64,000 bases of DNA from Prorocentrum cordatum (lineage: Eukaryota > Sar > Dinophyceae > Prorocentrales > Prorocentraceae), in assembly GCA_963575745.1 (NCBI GenBank), contig CAUYUJ010003931.1:2501-66500 (forward strand). The letters run 5' to 3'. Of the stretch, positions 1-10,504 are shown in pieces. Made by a program: the position numbers and the translations under genes. The notes below the pieces were generated by a model. It was not told the DNA's origin and searched no databases. It saw only the letters and a program-made list of their open reading frames with translations. Position 1 is the first letter of the stretch; each line of letters starts with the position of its first letter.

Positions 1-135
1 ACACACAAATAGATACACACAGATAACAGGATCCCCCATAGTTGCCAATGTTTTCTGGGTGGTTGTCTTCCCCCCCCACTTCTCATATTTTCCCATGTGT
101 TCTGGGACATCGACGATGAATTGTGTCTGTGTGTT
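1..135 (+). mobile_element. Short TIR repeat family, copy 1 (interrupted)
   Basis: About 135 bp that begins with ACACACAAATA and ends with ATTGTGTCTGTGTGTT. The same layout recurs at 20,342-20,476 and 25,193-25,327: a CA-rich start, a middle with CCCATATTTTCCCA-like sequence, a CGACGAT-like stretch, then the GTGTCTGTGTG end. The two ends are roughly inverted copies of each other (ACAGACACAAT against ATTGTGTCTGT), as in a MITE. This copy touches the left window edge and is cut at 135 by another element; its tail (CCCTCCTGA) resumes after 290. No coding capacity. The family is not one I can name. Confidence 0.6.
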
Positions 136-289
136 TAGGGGGCCACATGCGAACCCTACCCCTACCCCCCACGATTTCTGAGGGGGAGGGTGGGGTTCGC
201 TTTGTTCGGGAGCTCCCGAGCGAAGTGAACCCCACCCTCCCCCTCAGAAATCGTGGGGGGTAGGGGTGGGATTCGCGTGTGGCCCCCTA
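136..289. mobile_element. Foldback element with 5-bp target duplication
   Basis: A 154-bp near-perfect inverted repeat. It starts TAGGGGGCCACA and ends with the reverse complement TGTGGCCCCCTA. The arms are about 70 bp and meet at a short centre near 212 (GGGAGCTCCC). GTGTT lies immediately on both sides (131-135 and 290-294), which looks like a target-site duplication. It is inserted in the 3' end of the repeat at 1-135, so it is the younger of the two. The RNA or single strand would form a very stable hairpin. No coding capacity. The transposase family is unknown. Confidence 0.8.
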
Positions 290-294
290 GTGTT

Positions 295-1530
295 TCTTTC
301 CCTCCTGAGTGCCGTGCTGCCGCGGCCGTCGCCGCGGCCGCAGCCGCGTCCACCAGCGAGGCCGCAGCGGCGGCCGCGGCGGCCGCCGCGGCGTCGCTGC
401 GGCACCCGCCGCGCGGAAGCTGCGGCAGGTGCAGGTCGAAGGGGGGGGCCCTGGCCGCGACGACGCGCCAAGCGGGATCGTGCCGGGGCCCCTTCGAGAG
501 AGCTCGCAGATGGGGGGGGTTCTGAGCCCAGACCCCTCGAGTTATGAAAAAATCACGACGGGCGGTTTTCCTCAGTTTTCGGCCTCTGGGGGCCCTCACC
601 GGGCCTCGGGAGCGTCAAAAAACTACTCAGGACGAAAAAACGGTCCCGGGGAATGGGTCGAGACCTCGGGGGGTCGACGTCATGAAAAAATCATGACGTC
701 GGGGGTCTGGGGAGGGGAGCAGGCCCTGGGCCCTGGGGCCTTCCACCGGGACCGGTCATCCGTCCAGATTGGCTCTTCGGCGTTCCCGCCCCAGGGGGCC
801 GAAGAGGGGCCAAACATCTGCAGGACCCGTCTCGCTCAGGGTGGCTCCTCGCTTGAGGCCCGCCCGTGGTGGCCTCGCCAAAGGCCACCAGGGGCCCGCC
901 CCCCCCCCTGGCCGACCAGACGACCGTGGCCGCCGGCGTGGAGCACCTGGCGCCCGCCCTGGGCGAGGCGTCGCCCCGCCCCGCCACGCACGGCGGGCCA
1001 AGACCAGGCGGGCTGCGGGACAGCGAGCCTGCACCTACAGGTCGACGCCTGCGCCCAGCACGCGCACGGGGCCAGATCACACCAGCTGTCGTGCTGCAAG
1101 GGGCGCCGTTGCCCTGCTGTGTGTATGCTGACAGTGACACGGCTCCACGAGCGAGCGCAGGCCCAGGGAAAGGAGGAGGGCGAGGGCCGGGGGGGAGGCA
1201 GGAGCAGGAGAGAACCAGAGACCAGCACGCGGCCGTGGGGCGTGAACGGCCCAACTCCAGCGTTGGGCGCGCGCACCGTCCTCCCCCGCAGATTACCGAC
1301 GCTGTGATGTTTCAATCTGACCGTTTCTCCTCGATTTCGGCCACTGGGGGACAGGGGGGCATCAGAAACGGATCCGGGACGAGGCATTGTTCCCGGGGAA
1401 GCGGTCGGGACCTCTGGGGTCGCGATTGAAGCAAAAAACGAATCGGTGAGTGCCAGTGTCTTCAGATCGTGCGCCATGCACGGGTGCAAAAGGCAACCTT
1501 TGTTGATTTCCCTAAGTTGTTGATAAATTT
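295..1530. other. GC-rich stretch without a supported gene
   Basis: Very GC-rich sequence with an imperfect GCC/GCG trinucleotide run at about 310-410. Open frames exist on both strands because stop codons are rare in such sequence, but the translations are Arg/Pro/Gly/Ala-rich and show no domain. A short motif, GAAAAAATCA followed by a GACG-rich stretch, occurs twice (about 545 and 685). I see no exon with a convincing acceptor or donor. Confidence 0.4.
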
Positions 1531-1534
1531 TGCG

Positions 1535-1682
1535 CCTCTTCGGCGCCCCGACGCTCCCAGACGGCCCAATGAGGCTCCCAGGAGGATCCTAGACGGCTAA
1601 GCGGCCTCCAAGAAGGCCCAAAAACGACCCAAGAGGGCCCCAAGACGGCCCAAGAGGCCTCCAAGACGGCCATTTTGTTCCC
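1535..1682 (+). repeat. CCAAGACGGCC/CCAAGAGGCC phased repeat, block 1
   Basis: A run of degenerate units of the form CCAAGACGGCC or CCAAGAGGCC, starting every 10-11 nt. The same family recurs in large blocks near 18.8-19.6, 23.2-24.3, 29.1-29.3, 51.5, 57.0-57.35 and 61.77-61.93 kb, in either orientation. It does not encode a consistent protein. Confidence 0.65.
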
Positions 1683-1989
1683 CTCCCGCCTGCTCACTGG
1701 CGAGAGGGGTCGAGGGCGCCACCTTTCAACAGGAGAAAGGTCCGCACGGGGGGCCTCAGTGGGGTCCTGCTGGGATCCTCTTGGCGCTCTCTTTCGCCGT
1801 CCCGTTGGCCTCTGGAGCCACTTCGGGTTCCTCTCGGGCAGTTTGGGGGCCAGCTGGGGGCCCTGACAGTGCCGTCTGCGGCCGGCGGATGGCGATCTTG
1901 GGGGCCTCTGAGCTTGTCTTGGACGCCCCGAAGAGTATCGGCCATCGCCCGCACCTTGTTCGGTAGTGCCTTCGTTCGTTCCGTCTTCC

Positions 1990-2014
1990 TTCGTTCAATC
2001 CGTCGTCGCCGTCG

Positions 2015-2047
<33 letters not shown>

Positions 2048-2710
2048 GCGGCGGCGGCAACGTCGTCGTCATCGTCGTCGGCGGCGAGGTCGTCGTCGTC
2101 ATCATCGTCGTCGTCGCCATCGTCGTCGGCGCCGGTGGAGTAGGAGGAGGAGGAGGGAAAGGAAAATGAGGAGGGGGAGGAGGAGGAGCGGGGACAGAAG
2201 AAGGGGGAGGAGGAGGAGGAGGTGCAGGGAGAGGAGAAGAAGCAGCAGCAGCAGGGAGGAAGAGGAGGAGGAGAAGAAGGAGGAGGAGGAGGAGCAGGAG
2301 GAGGAGGAGGAGGAGCAGGAGGAGCAGGAGGAGGGGGAGAAGGAACGCGCCACGCGGGACGCCGGCTTCGCGCCCCCGACCCCGCGGGGCGGCCTTGTCG
2401 GACGCGCCGCCGCCGGGGGCGACCTGCGCCTCGGAGGCCCTTGTTCCTCCTACTCTCCTTTCTCCTCCTCCTCCTCCTCCTCCTCCTCCTCCTCCTCTTC
2501 CTCTTCCTCCTCCTCCTCCGCCTCCTCCTCCTCCTCCCTGCTCCTCCTTCCTCGTTCCTTCGCCTCCTCGTCCTTGTTCTTGCCCCTCCTTGCGCCTCCT
2601 TCCTCCTCCGTCTTCCTCTTCCTCCTCCTCGTTCCTCCTCGTTCCTTTCCATCCCTCCTCCTCCTCCTCCTCCTCCTCCACTTCCTCCTCCCCCTCCTCC
2701 CCGATCATAA
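1990..2710. repeat. Trinucleotide blocks (CGT)n, (GGA)n, (TCC)n
   Basis: Three adjacent microsatellite blocks: CGT/CGG at about 1,998-2,130, GGA at 2,145-2,340 and TCC at 2,455-2,700. The GGA and TCC blocks are complementary and flank a 110-bp unique GC-rich island (2,340-2,450). Thus a long imperfect inverted repeat surrounds the island. The island is open in several frames on both strands and could be a short exon, but no strand can be chosen. Long poly-Arg, poly-Ser and poly-Gly ORFs here are repeat artefacts. Confidence 0.75.
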
Positions 2711-3574
2711 TATCATTCGTCTTCTGAGTACTATGCTCGTCTCTTTTGCCGCCATGCCCCTCCATCGCCAACCCTGCCCTCAACCTGCCTCGTTACAGCC
2801 GGTGTGCCCCCGCTTGCGATGCTCCCCGCTGCCAAAGCGGACGTCATGTTTCAAGCTTTGCGGAATTCAGCTTAAGCTGGAAGATAACGATGGGGCACCG
2901 AGGAGGGAAAAGAAGAGGACGAGGAGACGGAGAGGGGGGAGGAGGAAGAGGATGAGGATGAGGAAGATAATGAAGATGAGGATGAAGGAAGGGTGGAAAA
3001 ACGGGGGCGAGGGCGAGAAAGGGGCAGCTGGGGAAGAGGAATAAAGGGAGGAGGACGGGAAGTAGGAAAAAGTGATTTGAGCGTCTGGCCTCCAGCTGAG
3101 GTGTATCGTTGCCCTACGGTCAGAGGCTGGCATTCGGAATCAGGCGTTCCTTCGAGGTGTGTCCCATCGGTCGTCTTTTCCAGCGGCAGACACCCAGACG
3201 GATGGGGTATGGGGGAACGGAAGGATAGCGACAGCAATGACTAGCAATGATGGCGAATCGGGTGAACGGTGCTAGCTTTGGCAAAAGGGACCATGCCATG
3301 GCTGCACAAGCGTCGGTTCACACTGGCACCAGGAAGACAAAAACAAAACCAGGTGTGGTGGCATTGATGTAACCACCTTGGTGCCCCGCAACAAACTCCC
3401 GAACCGACTTCGCCTTGCTAGGCGCACAAACCGTCTACAGGAAAAGCGACAGTAAAGGCCGACCACAACGTAATCGTAATGTCCCGCCGATATTCCCGAT
3501 TCACACGCACACGCACTGATTATATATATATATATACACATGTCTAGATGTATGCACATCTAAATCTATATGCC
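2711..3574. other. Mixed sequence without a recognisable gene
   Basis: A moderately complex stretch holding purine-rich runs at about 2,895-3,060 and a short TA run at about 3,520-3,535. No exon, RNA gene or repeat copy was recognised. It ends where the composite element begins. Confidence 0.4.
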
Positions 3575-3929
3575 AGAGTGAGGGGGCTGAACCGAACGGT
3601 CATCCACTGTCCCTGGGTGCGTGGCTGAAATGGAATTCCGCGATGCGGATTATTATTGTTGTTGTTGTTGTTGTTGTTGTCATTGTTGTTGTTGTTGTTG
3701 TTGTTTAAATCTCATTCCTGAACAACCATTATTGTTGAGCCCCCCGTCCGGTACACATTGTTCTTGTTCGATTGAAGTGCCCTTCCCGGGGCTCGCACCC
3801 GGTTTTTTATCAGGGACAGTCTTGAGGGTCAAACTGTGTCGTCGGCCCCCGGTTTACAACAACAACGGTTCCCGCCTAGGACTTCCTCACAATTTAGCCA
3901 GGACCCCCGCTCCCGCCCGACACTTCCTC

Positions 3930-5062
3930 GCGTGTTATGCAGGAATCGCGTTCTCGTTTGGGACTTCCTTAAAATGTCTTCTCCCGGCGCTCTGGAGTAG
4001 CGATCTCGCTGGGGACTTGCTTGGAATTTACTACAGAATAGCGCCGTTGCGTTGGAATTTCCGGCAATTTGCGCAAGCGCCGCGCTCCCGACACCTAGGC
4101 ACCCAGGAGTCGCGCTCACGCTTGAGATCCCCTTACAGATTACATAGGAATCGGGATCTGGCTGCCCTTCGTGGCCCCGTTGCAGCCCTTCGTGGCCCCC
4201 TCGTTTTGTTTCGTGGCCCCGTTGCAGCCCTTCGTGGCCACCTCGCTGCCCTTCGTGGTCCCGTTGCATTCCCTCGTGGTTTCCTCGCTGCCCTTCGTGG
4301 CCCCGTTGCAATCCTTCGTGGCCCCATCGCTTTGTTTCGTGGCCCCCTCGCTGCCCTTCGTGGCCCCGTTGCAGCCCTTCGTGGCCCCGTTGCAGCCCTT
4401 CGTGGCCCCGTTGCAGCCCTTCGTGGACTCCTCGTTTTGTTTCGTGGCCCCGTTGCATCCCTTCGTGGCCCCCTCGCTGCCTTTCGTTGCCCCATATATG
4501 TATGCCCTTCGTGGCCCCCGATCGTTCGTGCCCGTGGTGGTCCCATATGCATATGTCCTACGTGGCCCAGTTGCTACCCTCAGTGGCCCCATCGTTGCCT
4601 TCTGTGGCCCCGCATTATCTGCCCTTCGTGGCCCCCGCTCGTTCGCGATCTTCGTGGCCCCTTACGCATTCCCTCCGTGTCCTCGCTGTTGCCCTTCGTG
4701 GCCTACTTCGTGTCCTTGTGGCACTGCTGTCGTTCTCTTTCGCTCTCGCTTTCGCTCGTCGCCGTCATCGTCGCCGTCGTCGTCGTCGCCGTCGTCGTCG
4801 ACGTCGTCTTCGTCGTCGTCGTCGTCGTGGTCGGTCCCCCTGTCCGTCCCTCTTGGGGTCGGGTCGACGGTCCGCGGCCGCCCCGCCGATCAGCGCTGCC
4901 GCTGGCCAGGCCGACGGTCCGCGGCCGCCCCGCTGCTTGCCGGAGCCCGGCCTGCAGGGAAGAAAGGTATACCCCCCAGAAGGGGTTCGATCGAAAACGA
5001 AGAGGGCGAGTATCGAGGGTTTGGGAAGTAGGCGTTATTGGACACTCGAACAACTAAGACCG
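3930..5062 (+). repeat. Module 1 of copy A: 21-bp satellite plus CGT run
   Basis: A lead-in with repeated GGAATCGCG(T/C)TCTCG units, each about 40 bp, followed by TTGGAATTTCCGGCAATTTG. Then comes a 21-bp tandem repeat (GCAGCCCTTCGTGGCCCCGTT, variable) at about 4,160-4,720, a CGTCGT run, a GGTCCGCGGCCGCCCCGC block, and a closing block with GAGTATCGAGGGTTTGGGAA. The same order recurs at 7,880-8,660, so this is an internal duplication. Because the period is 21, frames stay open, but the products are only repeats. Confidence 0.75.
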
Positions 5063-5384
5063 AACACTCTTAAAATGATTGTTGTTGTTGCTGCTGGTGT
5101 TGTTGGTGTTGTTGATGTTGTTGTTGCTGCTGCTGCTGTTGTTGCTGTTGAGTCATCATTTCAAAAGAATAATCATTGTTGACCCCCCCCAACGGTGCAT
5201 ACTGCTTTTTCTCAATCAAAGTGTGCCCCTCGACGCTCGCACCTTGTTTTTTGACAGGGGATATCTTCCTTCTCAAACTTGGCCCCTGCCCCCCTGGGTT
5301 ACAAGAACAACGGCTCTCGCCTGAGACTTCCTTACAATTTAGCCCCCCGCTCCCGCCCGAGACTTCCTCGCATTTTATTTTCTT

Positions 5385-6048
5385 GCACAGGGTGGTTCCG
5401 ACCACTTTATTTCGGCGTCGTCGTCGCTCCCCCCCAGCTGCCTTGTGCCCTTCATGTGTCGCGATAGTTGTCGCTGTGTGCCTTGTGCCCTTCATGTGCC
5501 GCTATATGTGTCGCTGTGTGTCGCTGTGCGTCTCCATGTGTGCGTCGCTAAGTGTCGCTGTGTGTCGCTATGCGTCGATATGTGTGTGTGTGTCGATCTA
5601 TGTCTCTATATGTCGATATGTGTCGACACGTGTCGCTATGTGTCGCTCCCCAGAACCCCAGCGCACCGCCCCCTCCGCCCCGACGACTTTATTTCGGCGT
5701 CGTCGTCGCCCCCCCCGCCCCCCCCCGCCCTCTCCCTCTCCTCAGCAGCCCAGCGCGCTGCCCCCTCCGCCCCGACCACTTTATTTCGGCGTTGTGTCGA
5801 CATACGTCGCTGTCCCCAGCAGCCAGCGCAGCGCACCCCCTCTCCGCCCCGACCACTTTATTTCGGCGTCGTCGTCGCCCCCCCCCCTCCTCTCCCTCCC
5901 TCAGCAGCCCAGCGCGCTGCCCCCTCCGCCCCGACCACTTGATTTGGCGTTGTGTCGACATGTGTCGCTATGTGTCGCTCCCCAGCACCCCAGCGCACCG
6001 CCCCCTCCGCCCCGACGACTTTATTTCGGCGTCGTCGTCGCCCCCCCT

Positions 6049-6088
<40 letters not shown>

Positions 6089-6775
6089 AGCAGCCCAGCG
6101 CGCTGCCCCCTCCGCCCCGACCACTTTATTTCGGCGTCGTCGTCGCCCCCCCCGGTCCTTTTCCCCAGCAGCCCAGCGCACCGCCCTGTCCGCCCCGACC
6201 GCGTCCCGCGACCGCCCTTTTATTTCGGCGTCGTCGTCGCCCTATTTCGGCGTTGTGTCGACATGTGTCGCTTTCCCCAGCAGCCCAGCGCACCGCCCTC
6301 TCCGCCCCGACCACTTTATTTTGGCGTCGTCGTCGCCCTGTTTCGGCGTTGTGTCGACATGTGTCGCTATGTGTCGCTCCCCAGCACCCCAGCGCACCGC
6401 CCCCTCCGCCCCGACGACTTTATTTCGGCGTCGTCGTCGCCCCCCCCCCTCTCCCTCTCCTCAGCAGCCCAGCGCGCTGCCCCCTCCGCCCGACCACTTT
6501 TTCGGCGGCGTCGTCGTGTCCTGTCCCCAAGCAGCCAGCGCGCCGCCCTCCGACCCGTTTATTTCGGCGTCGTCGTCGCCCCCCCCACCCCCTCTCCCGA
6601 GCAGCTCAGCGCGCCGCCCCCCTTCGCCCCGACCACTTTATTTCGGCGTCGTCGTCGCCCGCCCCCCCCCCCCCCCCCCCCCTTCTCCCCAGCAGCCCAG
6701 CCCAGCGCACCGCCCCCTCCGCCCCGACCATTTATTCTCTTGCACAGGGTGTCTAGAGCTCCGACCATTTTATTT
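5385..6775 (+). repeat. CGTCGTCGCC/CAGCAGCCCAGCG satellite
   Basis: About 15 variable units. Each unit carries GACCACTTTATTTCGGCGTCG, then a C-rich tract, then CAGCAGCCCAGCGCGCTGCC and CCCTCCGCCCC. Unit length varies with the C tract and with inserted TGTGTCGACATGTGTCGCTATG stretches. The first part (5,440-5,650) is mostly TGTGTCGCTATG repeats. A pure C run lies at about 6,663-6,681. No coding function is apparent. Confidence 0.75.
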
Positions 6776-7740
6776 CGCGTCGCTCCCCCCCCCCCCGCGT
6801 CCTCAGCGCCAGAGTGGGGCCCCCGCGCCGTGGCTCTCTGCCCCAAGCCCCCCCGCGTCCCCAGCGCCCCAGCGGGGGCCCCGCCCACTGCCCCCTCCGC
6901 CACGAACGCTTTATCCCGCGTCGCCCCCCCCGCCCCCCCGCGTCCCCAGCGCCAGTGTGAGGCCCACGCGCCGTGGCTTTCTGCCCCGAGCCCACCGCGT
7001 CCCCAGCGCCCCAGCGGGGGCCCCGCCCACTGCCCCCTCCGCCACGAACGGTTTCTCCCGCGTCGCAGCTCCCCCCCCTCCCCCGCGTCTCCAGCGCCAG
7101 TGTGGGACCCCTGCGCCGTGGCTCTCTGCCCCAAGCCCCACTGCGTCCCCAGCGCCCCAGCGGGGCCCCCGCCCACTGCCCCCTCCGACACGAACGCTGT
7201 ATTACACGTCGCACCCCCCCCCTCCGCGTCCCCAGCGCCAGAGTGGGACCCCCGCGCCGTGGTTCTCTGCCCCGAGCCCCCCCGCGTCCCCAGCGCCCCA
7301 GCGGGGGCCCCGCCCACTGCCCCTTCCGCCACTAACGCTTCATCCCGCGTCGCGCCGCACACCACCTCCCCCACCTCCCTCCCCGCGTCCCCAGCGCCCC
7401 AGTGGGGACTCCGCCCCGTGCCCCCTCCGCCCCGACAATTTTATTCCGCGTCGCGACGCACGCCACCTCCCCCCCTTCCCCCCCTTTCCCCAGCGCCCCA
7501 GTTGGACCCCCGCCCCGTGGCCCTCTGCCCCAAGCCCCGCCCAGTGCCCCCTCCGCCCCGACAGTTTATTCCGCGTCGCGGCACACACCACCCCCCTTCC
7601 TTTCCGCGCCCCCAGCGCCCCAGTGGGACCTCCGCCCCGTGTTCCCTCCGCTCCGACAGCTTTATTCCGCGTCGCGGCGCACGCCGCCTCCCCCACCCTC
7701 CCCACCAGGGACTTGGGCCCCGTTGCTGGGCCCAGAGGGC
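6776..7740 (+). repeat. CCCCAGCGCCCCAGCGGGGG satellite
   Basis: Six to eight copies of a unit of about 140-150 bp, later shortening. Each holds CGCGTCCCCAGCGCC, GTGGCTCTCTGCCCC, CCACTGCCCCCTCCGCC and a TTTAT(T/C)CCGCGTCGC link. It follows directly on the previous satellite and shares its CCCCCTCCGCC core, so the two are probably related. Overlapping Pro/Ala-rich ORFs are artefacts of composition. Confidence 0.7.
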
Positions 7741-8368
7741 GATGCCTTGCCCCCTCTTCCCCCCTCCTCCTCCTCCACCTCCACCTCCTCCTCCTCCTCC
7801 TCCTCCTCCTCCTCCTCCTCCTCCTCCTCCTCCTCCCCCTTCCTTTTTTTGTGCAAGGGCTATGGCACACGTGCCACTTGTTCAGGAATCGCGCTCTCGC
7901 TTGGGACATCCTTACACTTTATTCAAGAATCGCTCTCCCGGCGCTCTGGAGTCGCGCTCTCGCTGGAAACTTGCTTACAACTTACTGATGAATGGCCTTG
8001 CGTTGGAATTTCCGGCAATTTGCGCAAGCGCCGCGCTCCCGACACCCAGGCACCCAGGAGTCGCGCCCATTGTGGCCCCATGTGCATGCCCGTCGTGGCC
8101 CCGCTGTCGCCATTTGTGTCCCCCTCACTGTCCTACGTGGCCCAGTTGCTACCCTCAGTGGCCCCATCGTTGCCTTCTGTGGCCCCGCATTATCTGCCCT
8201 TCGTGGCCCCCGCTCGTTCGCGCTCTTCGTGGCCCCTTACGCATTCCCTCCGTGACCCCGCTGTCTCCCTTCGTGGCCTACTTCGTGCCCTTCGTGGCCC
8301 TGCTGTCGTTCTCTCTCGCTCTCGCTTTCGCTACTCGTCGCCGTCGTCGTCGTCGCCGTCGTCTTCGA

Positions 8369-8419
<51 letters not shown>

Positions 8420-8665
8420 GGTCGGTCCCTTGTCCGTCCCTCTTGGGGTCGGGTCGACGGTCCGCGGCCGCCCCGCCGATCAGCGACGGTCCGCGGCCGC
8501 CCCGCCGCTTGCCAGGGCCCGGCCTGCAGGGAAGAAAGGTAGACCCCCAAAAAGGAGTCGATCGAAGACGAATAGGGCGGGTATCGAGGGTTTGGGAAAT
8601 ACGCGTTATTGGACACTCGAGCATATAAGGGCGAGCAGTCTTAAAATTCATGATGTTGTTGTTGT
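7740..8665 (+). repeat. Module 2 of copy A (duplicate of module 1)
   Basis: A TCC run at 7,770-7,840 precedes a second copy of the 3,930-5,062 module: GGAATCGCGCTCTCGC units, the TTGGAATTTCCGGCAATTTG line, a shorter 21-bp satellite (about 8,070-8,305), a CGTCGT run (8,335-8,425), the GGTCCGCGGCCGCCCCGC block and the GGGTATCGAGGGTTTGGGAA closing block, ending in a GTT run. Sequence identity to module 1 is high over the non-satellite parts, which suggests recent duplication within the element. Confidence 0.75.
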
Positions 8666-8679
8666 TGTTGTTGTTGTTG

Positions 8680-9060
8680 CTATTGCTGTGTTTGTTGTTT
8701 GTTGTTTGTTGTTTGTTGTGTGTTGTCTGTTGTCTGTAGTTTGTTGTTTGTTGTTTGTTGTTGTCGTCGTCCCACGCGCGACCCGCCCCGCGACCCACCC
8801 GCGACACACCCCGCGACCCACCCGCGACCCACCCGCGACCCACCCCGCGACCCACCCGCGACCCACCCCGCGACCCACCCGCGACCTACCCCGCGACCCA
8901 CCCGCGACCCACCCCGCGACCCGCCCGCGACCCACCGGCGACCCACCCGCGACCCACCCGCGACCCACCCAGCGACCCACCCGCGACCCACCCGCGACCC
9001 ACCCCGCGACCCACGGGCGACCCACCCCGCGACCCACCCAAAATTCGTTCCAGGTGGAGA
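8680..9060 (+). repeat. GTTT run and CCCGCGACCCAC 12-bp satellite
   Basis: A TTGTTG/GTTT tract (8,650-8,765) leads into about 25 copies of a 12-bp unit, CCCGCGACCCAC, sometimes shortened to 11 bp. The same unit fills copy B (about 9,717-10,045) and, inverted, copy C (about 29,625-29,890). After the array come two blocks reading GTTCCAGGTGGAGAAC. The 12-bp period gives Arg-Asp-Pro repeat ORFs that I do not regard as genes. Confidence 0.8.
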
Positions 9061-9446
9061 ACGTGCGACCCACCCGCGACCCAAGCCGCGCCCGCGACCC
9101 ACCCGCGACCCACCCGCGACTCATTCGCGACCCAACCTGCGACCCACCCAAAATTCTCGGCCCCTGCGGCGGGTTTCTGTTGTATTCGTTCCAGGTGGAG
9201 AACCTGCGACCCACCCGCGACCCAAACCGCGTTCAGTGTACAAACCAAAATGTTCGGCACCAGCGGCGGGCTGTTTTTGAATCCCTTCCAAGTGGAGGTG
9301 GAGAGCCCGCGACCGATCCGCGACCCAACCTACGTTCATTGAGCGTTCACTGAACGAACCAAACAGAATTCACTGAACGGCTCGACGCCCGAGTCGCCCG
9401 CGCCAGCCCCCTCACTCTTATCCTCAATTGCGGGGTGCTACGTCTA

Positions 9447-9476
9447 TTTCTCTCTCTCTCTCTCTCTGTTTTGTTT

Positions 9477-9519
<43 letters not shown>

Positions 9520-9547
9520 ATATATATTATTATATGCATATATGTGC

Positions 9548-9597
<50 letters not shown>
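9447..9597. repeat. (CT)n and (TA)n dinucleotide tracts
   Basis: CT runs (about 9,450-9,514) and a TA run (about 9,548-9,594) fill the space between composite elements A and B. A similar but shorter TA run precedes copy A (about 3,520), which suggests the element inserts at or carries TA-rich flanks. Confidence 0.8.
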
Positions 9598-9602
<5 letters not shown>

Positions 9603-10480
9603 GAGGGGGCCGAACGGTCATTCAATGTCCCTGGGAACAGGGCTGAGGTGGAATTCCGCGATGCGGATTCTTGTTGTTGTGTTGTTGTTTGTTGTTGTTG
9701 TTGTTTGTTGTCGTCGTCCCACCCGCAACCCGCCCCGCGACCCACCCGCGACCCACCCCGCGACCCACCCGCGACCCACCCGCGACCCACCCACCCGCGA
9801 CCCACCCCGCGACCCACCCCGCGACCCACCCTACCCACCCCGACCCACCCCGCGACCCACCCGCGACCCCCGCGACCCGCCAGCGACCCATTCCGAGACC
9901 CCCCGGCGACCCCCGCTATCCACCCACCCCGCGACCCACCTGCGACCCACCCCGCGTCCCACCCCGCGACCCACCCGGCGACCCACCCAGCGACCCACCC
10001 GCGACCCACCCGCGACCCACCCGCGACCCACCCCGCGACCCACCCAAAATTTTCGGCGCGTGCGGCGGGTTTCGTTTAAATTCGTTCCAGGTGGAGAACC
10101 TGCGACCCACCTGCGACCCAAGCCGCGCCCGCGACCCACCCGCGACTCATTCGCGACCCACCCGCGACCCACCCCGCGACCACCATAAATTTTCGGCCCC
10201 TGCGGCGGGTTTCTGTTGTATTCGTTCCAGGTGGAGAACCTGCGACCCACCCGCGACCCAGACCGCGTTCAGTGCACAAACAAAAATGTTCGGCACCAGC
10301 GGCGGGCTGTTTTTGAATCCCTTCCAGGTGGAGGTGGAGAGCCCGCGACCGATCCGCGACCCAACCTACGTTCATTGAGCTTTCACTGAACGAGTCAAAC
10401 AACGTTCACTGAACGGCTCGACGCCCGAGTCGCCCGCGCCAGCCCCCTCACTCTTATCCGCAATTGCGGGGTGCTACGGT
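9598..10480 (+). mobile_element. Composite element, copy B (0.9 kb)
   Basis: It has the same left end as copy A (AGAGTGAGGGGGCC, then GTCCCTGGG and GGAATTCCGCGATGCGGAT, then a GTT run) and the same right end (GCCCCCTCACTCTTATCC plus CAATTGCGGGGTGCTACGG). The interior is only the 12-bp CCCGCGACCCAC satellite and the GTTCCAGGTGGAGAAC blocks; the modules with the 21-bp satellite are missing. It is therefore a shorter version of copy A, either a deletion derivative or the ancestral form. Just inside the right end are several GTTCACTGAAC-like small palindromes, also present in A. No coding capacity. Confidence 0.7.
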
Positions 10481-10504
10481 CTATCTATATGTGACTATGA
10501 AACT

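Larger units (their letters stand above)
3575..9447 (+). mobile_element. Composite satellite-carrying element, copy A (5.9 kb)
   Basis: It begins with AGAGTGAGGGGGC, then a block containing GTCCCTGGG and GGAATTCCGCGATGCGGAT and a GTT run. It ends with GCCCCCTCACTCTTA followed by a tail with CAATTGCGGGGTGCTACG. The ends are imperfect inverted repeats. The same ends and order of blocks bound copy B (9,598-10,480) and, inverted, copy C (29,591-30,724). The interior is all non-coding tandem repeats: a 21-bp satellite, a CGTCGT run, two larger satellites, a second copy of the 21-bp module, and a 12-bp CCCGCGACCCAC satellite. Long ORFs across it come from repeat periods divisible by three. No transposase or reverse transcriptase was seen, so it would be non-autonomous. 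Confidence 0.65.

Noticed and set aside
1756-3044. Arg-, Ser- and Asp-rich ORFs of 262-391 codons
   Set aside because: These are translations of CGT, GGA and TCC microsatellites in several frames at once.
5552-8542. 996-codon Pro/Ser-rich ORF
   Set aside because: It runs through four unrelated satellites inside the composite element. Composition alone explains the lack of stops; other frames are open too.
8648-9353. Arg-Asp-Pro repeat ORFs of 140-311 codons
   Set aside because: They come from the 12-bp CCCGCGACCCAC satellite, found inverted at 29.6 kb as well.
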